Positions 6,042 through 6,204 of a stretch of DNA of 6,204 nt are shown here, one piece after another. The position numbers were made by a program, and so were the translations under genes. The notes beneath the pieces were generated by a model. It saw only the letters and a list, made by a program, of their open reading frames with translations. It was not told the DNA's origin and did not search any database. The stretch is from contig JACMRP010000072.1 of the NCBI GenBank assembly GCA_014376325.1, forward strand, positions 1 to 6,204, given 5' to 3'. Within the stretch, counting starts at the first letter, position 1. Each line of letters opens with the position of its first letter. The stretch comes from Pseudobdellovibrionaceae bacterium (GTDB lineage: Bacteria; Bdellovibrionota; Bdellovibrionia; Bdellovibrionales; Bdellovibrionaceae).

Positions 6042-6070
6042 TTGGCACCACCGTTGCTGATATGTGCATT
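6042..6070 (+). promoter_or_regulatory. Candidate promoter of the channel gene
   Basis: TTGGCA (6042-6047) matches TTGACA at five of six positions. After 17 bases TGCATT (6065-6070) matches TATAAT at three. The predicted start near 6077 leaves a leader of about 20 bases that contains the ribosome binding site GGAGG (6085-6089). The good -35, correct spacing and sensible leader support it; the -10 box is weak. Confidence 0.33.
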
Positions 6071-6096
6071 GATGAACGTTTAACGGAGGTTAACAA

Positions 6097-6204
6097 ATGG
6101 ATTTCTTTTTATCACTAGCACGCGGTTTTACTTCAGGCGACGCAATTTGGATGTGGACTATATTAGCAGCCCAGATCGTATCTATTGCGATCATGATCGA
6201 AAGA
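6097..6204 (+). CDS. MotA/TolQ/ExbB-type channel protein, 5' part
   Basis: Only the first 36 codons are in the window and the frame runs off the right edge. ATG 6097 is preceded by GGAGG at 6085-6089 with seven bases between, the best initiation signal in the window. The residues MDFFLSLARGFTSGDAIWMW are followed by TILAAQIVSIAIMIER. The W-x-x-I-L-A-x-x-x-V-x-x-x-I-x-I-E-R pattern is that of transmembrane helix 1 of MotA/TolQ/ExbB proton channels, including the AglR-like members common in Bdellovibrio and Myxococcus. Such subunits pair with an ExbD/TolR-type partner, often the next gene, to convert proton flow into work on the envelope, gliding or uptake. Which subfamily it is cannot be told from this length. 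Confidence 0.68.
   Translation, partial: MDFFLSLARGFTSGDAIWMWTILAAQIVSIAIMIER

Noticed and set aside
5905..6096. Minus-strand ORF of 63 codons in the intergenic gap
   Set aside because: It crosses both inverted repeats, has a basic, shadow-like composition and no initiation signal.
1..6204. CRISPR array, tRNA, rRNA, insertion sequence or transposase
   Set aside because: I saw no spaced direct repeats, cloverleaf, rRNA motif or transposase-like frame on either strand.

Overview
The window looks like chromosomal DNA from a Gram-negative bacterium with an elaborate envelope, and the gene content and style suggest a Bdellovibrio-like member of the Bdellovibrionota. That assignment is inferred from the mix of Sec-exported orphan proteins, a short MutY, and the start of a MotA/TolQ/ExbB-type channel. 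No rRNA or other marker is present to prove it.

Region 1 (about 1-1000, minus strand) is a patch of decaying genes. It holds a small unknown gene broken by one frameshift at a G run (1000-696), an internal piece of a GNAT-type acetyltransferase that lacks both its start and its acetyl-CoA-binding core (605-429), and a small ORF that reads as one protein only if two A-run frameshifts are undone (399-41). All three breaks that can be located precisely are at homopolymers, so a base-calling problem remains possible for those. The cut-off GNAT piece cannot be explained that way.

Region 2 (1009-2543, minus strand) has an intact exported, probably beta-barrel, protein of 173 residues and, upstream of it, a complete agmatinase-family ureohydrolase (speB-like) with all six manganese ligands.

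Region 3 (2544-5806, plus strand) starts at a very short divergent promoter region. It carries mutY (adenine DNA glycosylase with an intact 4Fe-4S cluster motif) followed by three exported proteins: a TolB-like beta-propeller lipoprotein, a DcrB/PsbP-fold-like periplasmic protein, and a cysteine-containing exported orphan. The first two junctions overlap (7 and 4 bases) and the last gap is 25 bases, so the four genes are very probably one operon. It joins a DNA repair enzyme to three envelope proteins, two of which share an Ala/Pro/Lys-rich tail.

Region 4 (5807-6096) is non-coding. It contains a modest terminator candidate and two separate inverted repeats, each built around or including a perfect 10-base palindrome, lying upstream of a well-placed ribosome binding site. 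The window ends inside the first 36 codons of a MotA/TolQ/ExbB-like inner-membrane channel gene.

I do not see a convincing new defence or mobile system. The most unusual items are the gene-remnant cluster, the repair-plus-envelope operon, and the double-palindrome leader of the last gene.
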